Notes: a model not told the origin generated them from the letters alone. A DNA stretch of 64,000 bases from Paracoccaceae bacterium (GCA_011389685.1 JAABTV010000001.1:1-64000); one strand, 5' to 3'; shown: positions 1 to 10,948, counted from the first letter of the stretch. Translations and numbers: made by a program.

Positions 1-2
1 CG

Positions 3-1547
<1,545 letters not shown>

Positions 1548-1599
1548 GGCGTCGACCGGGTCCGGACCGGCAGCTGATCCGGCGAAATCGCCCCACCGT

Positions 1600-1718
1600 G
1601 TTAACGAAGGTTAACCGCGGTCAGGGGCGGAAAACCGGGGGGTGATTTGCATGCACCGCCCGGCTGCCATCCGGCTGCCGGGGGGGAGGGCGTCGGGCCG
1701 GCGGCGCATTTCGTTAAC
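1600..1718. repeat. Intergenic repeat family 2, copy I
   Basis: gttaacgaaggttaacc..GGGGGGTGAtttgcatgcaccgCCCGGCTGCCATCCGGCTGCCGG..cgttaacg. Confidence 0.85.
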
Positions 1719-1739
1719 GCGCCCCCTTTGACCCCGATC

Positions 1740-1937
1740 TCACTTTTTCGTCGAGCAGGTGTTGATGCCCAGAAGCGCATAGGGCGGGCACCAGCCGATC
1801 AGCCCGGTCGCAAGCGGGATGAGGCCGAGCAGGTAGAGCCAGCTGTAGCTGCCGCTGGAGACGAAGAATCCGAGCACGAGGGCGGCGCCGATGACGATGC
1901 GCAGGATGCGTTCGATATTGCCGATGTTGCGGGTCAT
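1740..1937 (-). CDS. DUF2892-family small inner membrane protein
   Basis: MTRNIGNIERILRIVIGAALVLGFF...LLGLIPLATGLIGWCPPYALLGINTC. Confidence 0.85.
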   Translation of the reverse strand: MTRNIGNIERILRIVIGAALVLGFFVSSGSYSWLYLLGLIPLATGLIGWCPPYALLGINTCSTKK

Positions 1938-2004
1938 GGTGGTTTCCTTTCCTGTCCAATCGAGAACAGGATACCGGCAATGGCGGCGGTTGTCTGTGAC
2001 GGGG

Positions 2005-2661
2005 TCACATACCGGTTTTCGCGATTTCGCACAGTGCCTGTGCATCCATGATCTCGACCGTGCCGCGACCGGTGCGCACGAGGCCGCGCCGCGCCCAGGC
2101 GTCGAGCCGGCGGGAGATCACCTCGCGCGCGGTGCCGACCTGTGTGGCCAGTTCGCTTTGCGTGATGTGGATCGGGTTGCCCGCCCGGGACAGGTCGAGC
2201 AGATGTTCCGCGATGCGGCATTCGACCCGTTGAAAGGCCACCTTTTCAAGCAGGTGCATCATGGTCTGCATCCGGTCGGCAAAGGCACGAAAGACGATGG
2301 CACGAAAACCCGGAGAGCTTTCGACGAGATCGAGAAACAGGCTCTTGGGCAGGAGGACGAGCGTGGTGTCATGTTGGGCCATGCCCTCGGCGGAGTAATC
2401 GGTGCCGCCCATGAGGCCCATGGTCGACTGGATGCAGCTTTGCCCCGGCGCAACGGAATAGAGCAGGATTTCACGCCCGCTGGCCGAGGTCAGCGACACG
2501 TCGATCCGCCCCGAGAGCACGATGGCATAGCCCGAGACCGCGTCCCCCGGCCGGAACAGCACGGTCCCCTTCGCCATGTCGACCGGGCGGAGCCGGTCGA
2601 GCGCGGCCCGCGCCGGGGGCTCGAGCGCATCGAGCGCCGGGACGCGGGCCAGCCATGTCAT
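2005..2661 (-). CDS. Crp/Fnr family transcriptional regulator
   Basis: cNMP-binding-like N-terminus (VLFRPGDAVSGYAIVLSGRIDV) plus HTH ITQSELATQVGTAREVISRRLDAWARRGLV; ATG overlaps the upstream gene end. Confidence 0.9.
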   Translation of the reverse strand: MTWLARVPALDALEPPARAALDRLRPVDMAKGTVLFRPGDAVSGYAIVLSGRIDVSLTSASGREILLYSVAPGQSCIQSTMGLMGGTDYSAEGMAQHDTTLVLLPKSLFLDLVESSPGFRAIVFRAFADRMQTMMHLLEKVAFQRVECRIAEHLLDLSRAGNPIHITQSELATQVGTAREVISRRLDAWARRGLVRTGRGTVEIMDAQALCEIAKTGM

Positions 2662-3530
2662 GACCTTTGCCGTTTTTCGAACCGGGGCAGCATGGCCGAG
2701 AAATCGCGCCCCAGCCCGTCTTCGTTCTCGACGAATTGGGCATAGAGCTGCATCGCGGCCTGGCCCAGCGGGGTGTCGGCATCGACCGCTTCGGCGGCCT
2801 GTTGCGCCAGCCGCAGATCCTTGAGCATCAGGTCGGCGGCGAATCCGGGCTTGTAATCGTTGTCGGCCGGGCTTTGCGGGCCGATGCCCGGGGCGGGGCA
2901 ATAGGCGTTCATCGACCAGGAATAGCCCGAGGAGGTCGAGACCACGTCGAACATCCTTTGCCGGTCGAGGCCCAGCTTGTCGGCCAGCGCGAAGGCTTCG
3001 CAGGTGACGATCATGGTGGCGCCAAGGATCATGTTGTTGCAGATCTTGGCGGATTGCCCGGCGCCCGCATCGCCGCAATGCACGGCCTTCTGGCCCATGA
3101 TCTCGAACAGGGGTTCGGCCTTGGCAAAGGCCTCGGGCGATCCGCCGGCCATGAAGGTGAGCGTTCCGGCGGTGGCGCCGCCCACGCCGCCCGAAACCGG
3201 CGCATCGACCGGCAGCAGGCCGGCGGTGGCGGCCTGTTCGGCCACGGCGCGGGCGCTTTCGACATCGACGGTCGAGCAATCGACGAAACCGGTGCCGGGG
3301 TCCATGGCGGGGATGATCTCGTCCGCGACGCTGCGCAGGATCTGGCCATTGGGCAGCATGGTGATCACCACGTCCTGCCCGCGCGCGGCCTCGGCGGCGC
3401 TGTTGGCCATGGTGACGCCTTCGACCGTCACATCGGCCATGTCGAAGCCGGTGACCTCGTGGCCCGCCGCGGCGAGATTGGCGGCCATGGGCGCGCCCAT
3501 GTTGCCCAGTCCGATGAAACCGATTTTCAT
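2658..3530 (-). CDS. mmsB: 3-hydroxyisobutyrate dehydrogenase
   Basis: MKIGFIGLGNMGAPMAANLAAAGHEVTGFD; DAPVSGGVGGATAGTLTFMAGG; valine-degradation neighbours. Confidence 0.92.
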   Translation of the reverse strand: MKIGFIGLGNMGAPMAANLAAAGHEVTGFDMADVTVEGVTMANSAAEAARGQDVVITMLPNGQILRSVADEIIPAMDPGTGFVDCSTVDVESARAVAEQAATAGLLPVDAPVSGGVGGATAGTLTFMAGGSPEAFAKAEPLFEIMGQKAVHCGDAGAGQSAKICNNMILGATMIVTCEAFALADKLGLDRQRMFDVVSTSSGYSWSMNAYCPAPGIGPQSPADNDYKPGFAADLMLKDLRLAQQAAEAVDADTPLGQAAMQLYAQFVENEDGLGRDFSAMLPRFEKRQRS

Positions 3531-3543
3531 GGTTGATCCTCCC

Positions 3544-4572
3544 TCAGAATGTCAGTTCGTGTTCGCCCAGCGGCGCGAGCATGGCGGCGACCGCATCGGA
3601 TGGCAAGCGGTCGGGGTCGTGGCGCCAGTCGGGATTGCGGTCCTTGTCGATGATCGCGGCGCGGATGCCTTCGAGGAAATCGCCATGTTCCATCGCGCGG
3701 AAGGTGAAGCGGTATTCGAGGGCGAGCGCGTCGCGGATATTGGTGTTGCCCTTGAGCCTGCGCATCATCTCGAGCGTGCAGGCGGCCGAGAGCGGCGAGG
3801 CGCGCGACAGGGATTTGAGCGTTTCGGCGGCGAATTCGGTGTCGCTTGCGCGCAGCGAGGCGAGGAGCGCGGGCAGGTCGGGCGCGGCGAAATGGGCGTC
3901 GATTTCGGGGCGGAGCGCATCGAGCCGGCCTTGGGGCGGCGTCGCCCCGGCCCGGTCTAGGCAGGCGGTGTTGCCGGTGGATTCGAGCTCGGCAATGAGG
4001 CTGGGCCATTGTTCCTGCGGGATGAAGCGATCGGCGAACCCGGCAAGGATTGCGTCGGCGGGCCCCATGCGCGCGCCGGTGGTGCCGAGGTAAGCGCCGA
4101 GATGCCCCGGCGCATTGGCGAGGATCATCGAGCCGCCCACGTCGGGCACAAGGCCGATGCCGCATTCGGGCATGGCGATCTGGCTGGTCTCGCCCACGAC
4201 GCGGTGCGAGACATGACAGCCCACGCCCATGCCGCCGCCCATGGTGAAGCCCTGGAGAAAGGAGATAATGGGTTTGTCATATTCCGCCAGCGCCGCGTTC
4301 ATGCGGTATTCGTCGCGCCAGAAGGTTTGACCAAAGGCGAAGTCGCCCGCCTTGCCGGTGGCATAGAGATCGGCGATGTCGCCGCCCGCGCTGAATGCCT
4401 TGTCTCCCTCGGCGTCGATCACGATGAGGGCGACCGTATCATTGTCGCGCCACTCCTTGAGTGCGGCGTCGATCGCCTCGACCATTTCATAGGTGACGGC
4501 GTTAAGCGCCCTGGGGCGCCGGAGGGTGATGTGGCCGGCGCGTCCGGTGATGGTGGTGGTGATGTCAGTCAT
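3544..4572 (-). CDS. Enoyl-CoA hydratase/isomerase family, probable 3-hydroxyisobutyryl-CoA hydrolase
   Basis: HIBYL-CoA hydrolase-like: SFLQGFTMGGGMGVGCHVSHRVVGE..MPECGIGLVPDVGGS. Confidence 0.85.
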   Translation of the reverse strand: MTDITTTITGRAGHITLRRPRALNAVTYEMVEAIDAALKEWRDNDTVALIVIDAEGDKAFSAGGDIADLYATGKAGDFAFGQTFWRDEYRMNAALAEYDKPIISFLQGFTMGGGMGVGCHVSHRVVGETSQIAMPECGIGLVPDVGGSMILANAPGHLGAYLGTTGARMGPADAILAGFADRFIPQEQWPSLIAELESTGNTACLDRAGATPPQGRLDALRPEIDAHFAAPDLPALLASLRASDTEFAAETLKSLSRASPLSAACTLEMMRRLKGNTNIRDALALEYRFTFRAMEHGDFLEGIRAAIIDKDRNPDWRHDPDRLPSDAVAAMLAPLGEHELTF

Positions 4573-4594
4573 GTCGGGTTTCCTGAATTCCGCC

Positions 4595-4644
4595 GGTTCG
4601 CTTGCGAACCGGGATGCGCCCGCCCCCCGAGAAGGGCGCATCCC
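4595..4644. terminator. Double-hairpin element, locus F
   Basis: ggttcgc-tt-gcgaacc directly followed by gggatgcgccc-N12-gggcgcatccc. Confidence 0.75.
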
Positions 4645-4662
4645 TCTGTGGAGCGATTGCCT

Positions 4663-5808
4663 TCATGCCGCGTCGGCGATCATCTGGCGCGAGATGATCA
4701 TGCGCATGATCTCGTTTGTGCCTTCGAGGATCTGGTGGACGCGCAGGTCGCGCACGATCTTCTCGATCCCGTAATCGGCGAGATAGCCATAGCCGCCATG
4801 CAGTTGCAGGCAGCCATTGGCCACGTCGAAGGCGGCATCGGTGACCATCAGTTTCGCCATGGCGCAGAACTTGGTGGCATCATGGGCGCCATTGTCGAGC
4901 TTCCACGCGGCCTGGCGCAGGAAGGTGCGGGCGGCTTGCAGGCGGGTTTCGAACTCGGCCAGCCGGAATTGCAGCGCCTGGAACTGGTTGATGGGTTTGC
5001 CGAAAGCCTTGCGCTCGGCCATGTAGCCCAGCGTGAGGTCGAGCGCCTTTTGCGCGCCGCCAAGGGCCGAGGCGGCGATGTTGAGCCGCCCGCCATCGAG
5101 CCCGGCCATGGCATAGGCGAAACCGCGGCCTTCCTCGCCGATCAGGTGATCGAGCGGCACCTTGCAATCGTCGAACTGAACCTGCGCGGTGGGCTGGGCG
5201 AGCCAGCCCATCTTTCGCTCCAGCGCGCCAAACGAGAGACCCGATGTGCCGTCCTCGACCACCACGGTCGAGATCCCTTTGGGCCCGTCTTCGCCGGTGC
5301 GGACCATGGTGACATAGGCATCGGAATAGGAACCGCCCGAGATGAACGCCTTGGTGCCGTTGAGCACATAGCCGTCATTGGTCTTGGCCGCGCGGGTCTT
5401 GAGCGCGGCCGCATCCGAGCCTGAGCCCGGCTCGGTCAGGCAGTAGGAGAACACCTTTTCCATGCTGCACAGATCGGGGAGCCATTTCGCCTTGGTCTCT
5501 TCCGAGCCGAACTTGTCGATCATGCCGCCGCACATGTTGTGGATCGACAGGAACGATCCCACGGCGGGGCAGGACATGGCGAGCGCCTCGAACACCAGCG
5601 TCGCGTCGAGGCGCGAGAGGCCCGAGCCGCCATAGGCGTCGGAGACGTAAAGCCCGCCGAAACCCAGCTCGGCGCATCTGGGCCAGAGCTCTTTGGGGAT
5701 CGTGCCCTGGTCTTCCCAATCCCGGGCGTGGGGGGCGATGTGTTCCTCGCCGAATCCCTTGGCCATGTCGAAAATGAGGGTCTGTTCCTCGCTCAGTGCG
5801 AAATCCAT
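4663..5808 (-). CDS. Acyl-CoA dehydrogenase (isobutyryl-CoA dehydrogenase type)
   Basis: MDFALSEEQTLIFDMAKGFGEEHIAPHARDWE; CLTEPGSGSDAAALKTRA; QLHGGYGYLADYGIEKIVRDLRVHQILEGTNEIMRMIISR. Confidence 0.92.
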   Translation of the reverse strand: MDFALSEEQTLIFDMAKGFGEEHIAPHARDWEDQGTIPKELWPRCAELGFGGLYVSDAYGGSGLSRLDATLVFEALAMSCPAVGSFLSIHNMCGGMIDKFGSEETKAKWLPDLCSMEKVFSYCLTEPGSGSDAAALKTRAAKTNDGYVLNGTKAFISGGSYSDAYVTMVRTGEDGPKGISTVVVEDGTSGLSFGALERKMGWLAQPTAQVQFDDCKVPLDHLIGEEGRGFAYAMAGLDGGRLNIAASALGGAQKALDLTLGYMAERKAFGKPINQFQALQFRLAEFETRLQAARTFLRQAAWKLDNGAHDATKFCAMAKLMVTDAAFDVANGCLQLHGGYGYLADYGIEKIVRDLRVHQILEGTNEIMRMIISRQMIADAA

Positions 5809-5828
5809 GATGCGGCTCCTCCTCGGTG

Positions 5829-5850
5829 GAATTGAACGAGTGTTTAATTC
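5829..5850. promoter_or_regulatory. Inverted repeat GAATTGAAC-GAGT-GTTTAATTC (candidate operator)
   Basis: 9-bp arms with one mismatch, about 20 bp upstream of the acyl-CoA dehydrogenase ATG. Confidence 0.5.
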
Positions 5851-5928
5851 TGAATTCTTACAGGAGTTTTGCAGCGGCTTGTAGGGCGGAGTTCCCGTCA
5901 GGGGAACAGGTGCCGGCGATGCAGATGC

Positions 5929-5974
5929 AAAAATCCTCCAAGGATTTTTGACCGAAATCTTTGAAAAATTTCGG
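5929..5974. repeat. AT-rich double-hairpin element, locus A
   Basis: aaaaatcctccaaggattttt-ga-ccgaaatctttgaaaaatttcgg, 4 bp from the GCS2 stop codon. Confidence 0.88.
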
Positions 5975-5978
5975 CGTG

Positions 5979-7112
5979 TCAGAGATCGGCATGATACTCC
6001 TCGATGAGGTGGAGGACCACCGCGCGCAGGGCGTCGTTGCGCGAAGATCCGGTATCGGTCGCGTCCTTGTAGACCGCGCGCTGGCGGTTGGTTGAATTGC
6101 CGTCGCGCAGGATGGTGCGGGCATGTTCGACCTCGCGGGTGCAGCCAAGGATGCCTGCATCCTCGGCGACCAGTTCGAGGATGTCGTCGACCGAGTCCGA
6201 AAAGGGCTGGATCGCGTGGGCGCCGAAATCGATCAGACCCTCGTCGATGCCGTAGCGTTGCGCCCGCCAGCGGTTTTCGGCGAGCAGGAAATTGTCATAG
6301 ATGCGCCAGCGCTGGTTCTTCTGGCTGAGCCGCCAGAGCATTCGTGTGAGCGATTGGGTCAGCGCGGCGAGGGTCAGCGCGGTTTCCATCCGTGGCGAGA
6401 CATCGCAGATGCGCGATTCGATGGTGGGAAACGTGTGCGAGGGGCGCAGATCCCACCAGATCTTGGTGGCGTCCTCGATCAGCTCAAGCTCGACCAGGGC
6501 GGAAACCGAGCGTTCGAACTCGCCCCAGGCTTCGAGCCGGGGCGGCAGGCCGGTGCGTGGCAGATTGTCGAACACCGTGAGCCGGTAGCAGCTCAGCCCC
6601 GTATCCTCGCCCTGCCAGAAGGGCGAGGAACAACTGAGCGCCAGCAGATGCGGCAGGAAATACTTGAGCTGGTTGATCAGGTCGATCCGGCGGTCGCGGT
6701 CATCGACACCGATATGGACGTGGTTGCCGCAGATCAGCAGGCGGCGCACCACCCCGGCGAGATCGTCGCGCAGGCTGTCATAGCGCTCCTTGCGGGTGTG
6801 GTGCTGATCGCGCCAGTCCGAGAACGGATGGCAAGAGGCGGCGATGGGCGCGAGGTTGAAGGCTGCGGCCTCCTTCGCGACGGTGGCGCGCAGGTGTCTG
6901 AGGTCGTCACGGGCCTCGCCGATATCGCGGCAGACCTTGGTGCCGATCTCGACCTGGCAGTCGAGGAATTCGGGGCTGAACTGACCTTCGAGCGCGGCGG
7001 TGCAACGGTCCATCAATGCCTCGGGGGCCGGGGAGAGGTCGAGGCTGTCGCGGTCGACGAGCAGGTATTCCTCTTCGATGCCGAGGCTGAAGGCGGGTTC
7101 GGTGCTGGCCAT
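5979..7112 (-). CDS. Carboxylate-amine ligase, GCS2/YbdK family
   Basis: [19 protein letters not shown]..., [39 protein letters not shown]. Confidence 0.9.
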   Translation of the reverse strand: MASTEPAFSLGIEEEYLLVDRDSLDLSPAPEALMDRCTAALEGQFSPEFLDCQVEIGTKVCRDIGEARDDLRHLRATVAKEAAAFNLAPIAASCHPFSDWRDQHHTRKERYDSLRDDLAGVVRRLLICGNHVHIGVDDRDRRIDLINQLKYFLPHLLALSCSSPFWQGEDTGLSCYRLTVFDNLPRTGLPPRLEAWGEFERSVSALVELELIEDATKIWWDLRPSHTFPTIESRICDVSPRMETALTLAALTQSLTRMLWRLSQKNQRWRIYDNFLLAENRWRAQRYGIDEGLIDFGAHAIQPFSDSVDDILELVAEDAGILGCTREVEHARTILRDGNSTNRQRAVYKDATDTGSSRNDALRAVVLHLIEEYHADL

Positions 7113-7181
7113 GGCGGCCCCCTTTGCATCTGCTGCGGCCTGTCGATCGAGTTTGAGCAGGAAAGGGGGCGCCGCGCAAGC

Positions 7182-7595
7182 TCAGCCTTGGGATTTTGCC
7201 GCCGGGGCATCGGCGGCGTGCAAGGCCCAGTCGCGTGCCGCGTCGGGCCGGTCAAAAAGGGCCACGTCGATCGCATCCGAGCTTTCCGCGAGATTCTGGA
7301 AAATCCGCGCGATCCCGAAGGAAACCGGGTCGGGGGCATAAACCGCGATGCGCAGATGGTTGCCCGCTTGCGTGTAGTGGCGCAGGAACATGGAAAACAG
7401 CGCATAGGTTTCTGCAAAGCCGATATCGGTGCCGGTAACGGCGGAGAGATCGGCCAGATGAGGACGGTCGATGCAGAAATCGGGATCCTCGACATAGCGG
7501 GCGAACATCGCGGATATCTCGTCGAGGCTCACCTCGCCCGCGTAGCGTGCGGTGACGAGATGGGCACTCTTGTCGATGTCGTAGGTGACGGGCAT
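7182..7595 (-). CDS. Hypothetical protein, SpoIIAA/STAS-like fold guess; paralogue of 7868-8287
   Basis: ORF with tandem paralogue; shared layout (M-P-[VL]-T-[YF]..R-Y-[AS]-G..D-L..V-T). Confidence 0.65.
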   Translation of the reverse strand: MPVTYDIDKSAHLVTARYAGEVSLDEISAMFARYVEDPDFCIDRPHLADLSAVTGTDIGFAETYALFSMFLRHYTQAGNHLRIAVYAPDPVSFGIARIFQNLAESSDAIDVALFDRPDAARDWALHAADAPAAKSQG

Positions 7596-7867
7596 CAGGG
7601 GATATTCATGTTATGGTAGTGGAATGCAATTTCAACTCTACCGATCCTTCGCCGGTCCGAAAGCATGAATTCTCATGCAGCGGGTCAGGTGTTGCATGAT
7701 AGTGGCAGGTGTAGCGGCGATTGAACCTTGGCGGGTTGAAACCTGTGTCCGTGATCTGCCGGATTGGCCGATCAACGCGATCACAGACCCGGGAAGGTGC
7801 AGGATATCGACAACGAGACCGGGATCTCCCGGGCGCAGGTCGCTCCGGTGCTGGCACAGTTCGCGGC

Positions 7868-8287
7868 TCAGGCCGTCCGCACCAGAAGGGCGCGCAGGTT
7901 GGTCTGGGGCAAACCGAGAAAACCGAGCGCATCGGCCTCGTCGGTGAACATGCGCGCGATCACGTCGGAGATACCGTCCCACGAGCGTTGGGCCGTCCGG
8001 GCGACGCGGATCGTTTCGGGCGATCCGGCGAGATAGGCGACGAGTGTGGACGCCCCGGGCACATGGAACCGCTCGGCCTTTTGGGCCTGCATCCTGAACA
8101 ATGCGGGGTAATCGAAATCGACCTCGGTGACCTCGCGCAGGTCGACGAGCTGTTTCTGTCCGGGACGGCAATCGGGGTGTTTGGCGTATTCGGCAAAGGC
8201 GTCGAGGGTCTCGTCGAGACGGATCGCCCCGGAGTAGCGGACATAGACCAGGCCCAGGTCGGGCAATATGTGGAATGTCAGTGGCAT
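7868..8287 (-). CDS. Hypothetical protein, SpoIIAA/STAS-like fold guess; paralogue of 7182-7595
   Basis: MPLTFHILPDLGLVYVRYSGAIRLDETLDAFAEYAKHPD... Confidence 0.65.
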   Translation of the reverse strand: MPLTFHILPDLGLVYVRYSGAIRLDETLDAFAEYAKHPDCRPGQKQLVDLREVTEVDFDYPALFRMQAQKAERFHVPGASTLVAYLAGSPETIRVARTAQRSWDGISDVIARMFTDEADALGFLGLPQTNLRALLVRTA

Positions 8288-8350
8288 GACAGGGGTTTAA
8301 CGCGATGCATCGCGCGTTTCAATCCGCGCGATGCATCCATGCGGGAGGCC

Positions 8351-9850
8351 TCAGTCCATCGGCTTGAAGTGGAATTCGCCGCCTTCCTTCAAGCCCGAGG
8401 GCCAGCGCGCCGTCACCGTCTTGGTGCGAGTATAGAACTTGAACGCGTCGGGGCCGTGCTGGTTGAGATCGCCGAACACCGATTTCTTCCAGCCGCCGAA
8501 GGTGTGATAGGCCAGCGGCACCGGGATCGGCACGTTGATGCCGACCATGCCGATATTGATCCGGCTGGCGAAATCGCGCGCGGCGTCGCCGTCGCGGGTG
8601 AAGATCGCGGTGCCGTTGCCCATCTCGTGATCCATCGCCAGCTTGAGCGCCTCTTCGTAGCTGCCCGCGCGCACGGTCGACAGGACCGGCCCGAAGATCT
8701 CGGTCTTGTAGATGTCCATGTCGGGGGTGACGTTGTCGAAAAGATGCGGGCCGACGAAGAAGCCGTCCTCGTAGCCCTGGAGCGAGAAGCCGCGCCCGTC
8801 CACGACGAGCTTCGCGCCCTGGTCGATGCCGGACTGCACGAGGCGCTCGATATTGGCCTTGGCGGCGGCGGTCACGACGGGGCCGTAATCGACATCGTTG
8901 CCATCGGTATAGGGGCCGACCTTGAGCCTTTCGATGCGCGGCACGAGTTTTTCAATCAGGCGATCGGCGGTCTCGTCGCCCACGGGCACGGCCACGGAGA
9001 TCGCCATGCAGCGTTCGCCTGCCGCGCCATAGCCCGCGCCCACCAGCGCATCGGCGGCCTGGTCCATGTCGGCATCGGGCATGATGATCATGTGGTTCTT
9101 GGCGCCGCCAAAGCACTGCACCCGCTTGCCGTTGGCGCAGCCGGTGCCATAGATGTATTCGGCGATCGGGGTCGAGCCGACGAAGCCCACCGACTGGATC
9201 ACCGGGTTGTGCAGGATCGCATCGACCGCTTCCTTGTCGCCGTTCACGACCTGCAAGAGGCCCTTGGGCAGGCCGGCCTCTTCTATCAGCTCCGCCAGCA
9301 TGAGCGGCACGGAAGGGTCACGCTCGGACGGCTTGAGAATGAAGGCGTTGCCGCAGGCCAGCGCGGGCGCGAACATCCACATCGGGATCATGGCGGGGAA
9401 GTTGAAGGGGGTTATGCCGGCCGAAACGCCCAGCGGCTGGCGCATGGAATACATGTCGATGCCGGGGCCGGCGCCGTCGGTGAACTCGCCCTTGAGCATT
9501 TGCGGCGCGCCGATGCAGTATTCCACGACCTCAAGGCCGCGCTGCACGTCGCCGGCCGCGTCGGGCAGGGTCTTGCCATGCTCGCGCGAGAGCGCCTCGG
9601 CGAGCTTGTCCATGTCGCGGTTCAGGAGATCGACGAATTTCATCAGCACGCGGGCCCGGCGCTGCGGGTTGGTGGCGCCCCAGGCCGGTTGCGCGGCGGC
9701 GGCCAGTTCGACCGCCTTTTCGACCTCGGCGGTCGAGGCCAGCGGGGCCCTGGCGACCACCTCGCCGGTGGCGGGATTGTAGACATCGCCAAAGCGCCCG
9801 GACGTGCCTTTGACATGTTCGCCGTTGATGTAATGGGTCAGTTCTTGCAT
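8351..9850 (-). CDS. mmsA: Methylmalonate-semialdehyde dehydrogenase (CoA-acylating)
   Basis: ALDH family; MQELTHYINGEHVKGTSGRFGDVYNPATGEV; FGGAKNHMIIMPDADMDQAADALVGAGYGAAGERCMAISVAV. Confidence 0.95.
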   Translation of the reverse strand: MQELTHYINGEHVKGTSGRFGDVYNPATGEVVARAPLASTAEVEKAVELAAAAQPAWGATNPQRRARVLMKFVDLLNRDMDKLAEALSREHGKTLPDAAGDVQRGLEVVEYCIGAPQMLKGEFTDGAGPGIDMYSMRQPLGVSAGITPFNFPAMIPMWMFAPALACGNAFILKPSERDPSVPLMLAELIEEAGLPKGLLQVVNGDKEAVDAILHNPVIQSVGFVGSTPIAEYIYGTGCANGKRVQCFGGAKNHMIIMPDADMDQAADALVGAGYGAAGERCMAISVAVPVGDETADRLIEKLVPRIERLKVGPYTDGNDVDYGPVVTAAAKANIERLVQSGIDQGAKLVVDGRGFSLQGYEDGFFVGPHLFDNVTPDMDIYKTEIFGPVLSTVRAGSYEEALKLAMDHEMGNGTAIFTRDGDAARDFASRINIGMVGINVPIPVPLAYHTFGGWKKSVFGDLNQHGPDAFKFYTRTKTVTARWPSGLKEGGEFHFKPMD

Positions 9851-9966
9851 CGGATCCTCCTCGGGTATCGTTCCGCGGCAGGATAGCCTTGCGCATTTGA
9901 GGTGAAAAGAGGTAGTTACCCAAAGTCCGTTTTGCAATTTTGCATGACACCCCGGCCGCGCGCGGG

Positions 9967-10012
9967 CGGAATTTTTCAAAAATTCCGGGCCGAATTCCGT
10001 GACGGAATTCGG
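9967..10012. repeat. AT-rich double-hairpin element, locus B
   Basis: cggaatttttcaaaaattccg-gg-ccgaattccgtgacggaattcgg. Confidence 0.88.
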
Positions 10013-10051
10013 TTGCGCATGCGGGCAGGGCGGGAAAAGGAGGTCGGGCCG

Positions 10052-10948
10052 ATGCAGCCACGATGGGATGACATGCGGTGTTTCCTGGCCGTGGCCCGCG
10101 ACGAGAGCCTGTCGCGTGCGGGTCGGCGATTGCGGCTCGATGCGGCGACGGTGGGGCGGCGGGTGGCCCGGCTCGAACGTGACATGGGCGTGATCCTGTT
10201 CACCAAGTCGCCGCAGGGCTATGCGCTGACCGGCGAGGGGCAGCGGCTGATGACCCATGTTGCGCGCGCCGAGGCGGCGATGGGCGAGGCGCTGGACGAC
10301 CTGGCCGGGCGGGGCGGGGCCTTGTCGGGGCAGATCCGGCTGGGCGCGCCGGATGGGGCGGCCAATTTCCTGTTGCCGCAGGTCTGTGCGGCCATCGTCG
10401 AGGAGAACCCCGAACTGGAGGTGCAGATCGTCGCCCTGCCGCGGGTCTTCAACCTCAGCAAGCGCGAGGCCGACATGGCGATCGGGGTGAGTCCGCCAAG
10501 TGCCGGGCGGTTGCTGGTCTCGAAACTGACCGATTACCGGCTGCATCTGGCGGCGTCCGATCTCTACCTGCGCCGCCACGGGCCGGTGAACGATTTGCAC
10601 GATCTCGGCGGGCACCGGATGATCGGCTATATTCCCGACATGATCTTCGACGCCGAGCTGGACTATCTGGGCGAGTTGGGGATCGAGCGGGTGGCGCTGG
10701 CCTCGAACTCGGTCTCGGTGCAGTTCAACTGGATCCGGCAGGGCGGGGGGCTGGGCGTGGTGCATGATTTTGCCCTGCCCGCGGCGCCGGGGGTGCGCAA
10801 GATCCTGACCCGCGATTTCAGCCTGACGCGGAGTTTTTACCTGATTCGCCACGAGGATGACCGCCGGGTCGAACGCCTGAGCCGGTTTGCCGCGCTGTTG
10901 AGCGAGGGCGTGCGGCGCGAAGTTGCGCGGCTTGAACGGCTGACTTGA
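10052..10948 (+). CDS. LysR family transcriptional regulator, divergent from mmsA
   Basis: MQPRWDDMRCFLAVARDESLSRAGRRLRLDAATVGRRVARLERDMG; start chosen downstream of the longest ORF start. Confidence 0.9.
   Translation: MQPRWDDMRCFLAVARDESLSRAGRRLRLDAATVGRRVARLERDMGVILFTKSPQGYALTGEGQRLMTHVARAEAAMGEALDDLAGRGGALSGQIRLGAPDGAANFLLPQVCAAIVEENPELEVQIVALPRVFNLSKREADMAIGVSPPSAGRLLVSKLTDYRLHLAASDLYLRRHGPVNDLHDLGGHRMIGYIPDMIFDAELDYLGELGIERVALASNSVSVQFNWIRQGGGLGVVHDFALPAAPGVRKILTRDFSLTRSFYLIRHEDDRRVERLSRFAALLSEGVRREVARLERLT

Noticed and set aside
1600-1617. GTTAACGAAGGTTAAC as a CtrA site
   Set aside because: Spacing is TTAA-N6-TTAA, not N7, and GTTAAC is a constant edge of repeat family 2
7721-9886. 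721-aa plus-strand ORF
   Set aside because: Antisense to the STAS-like gene and mmsA
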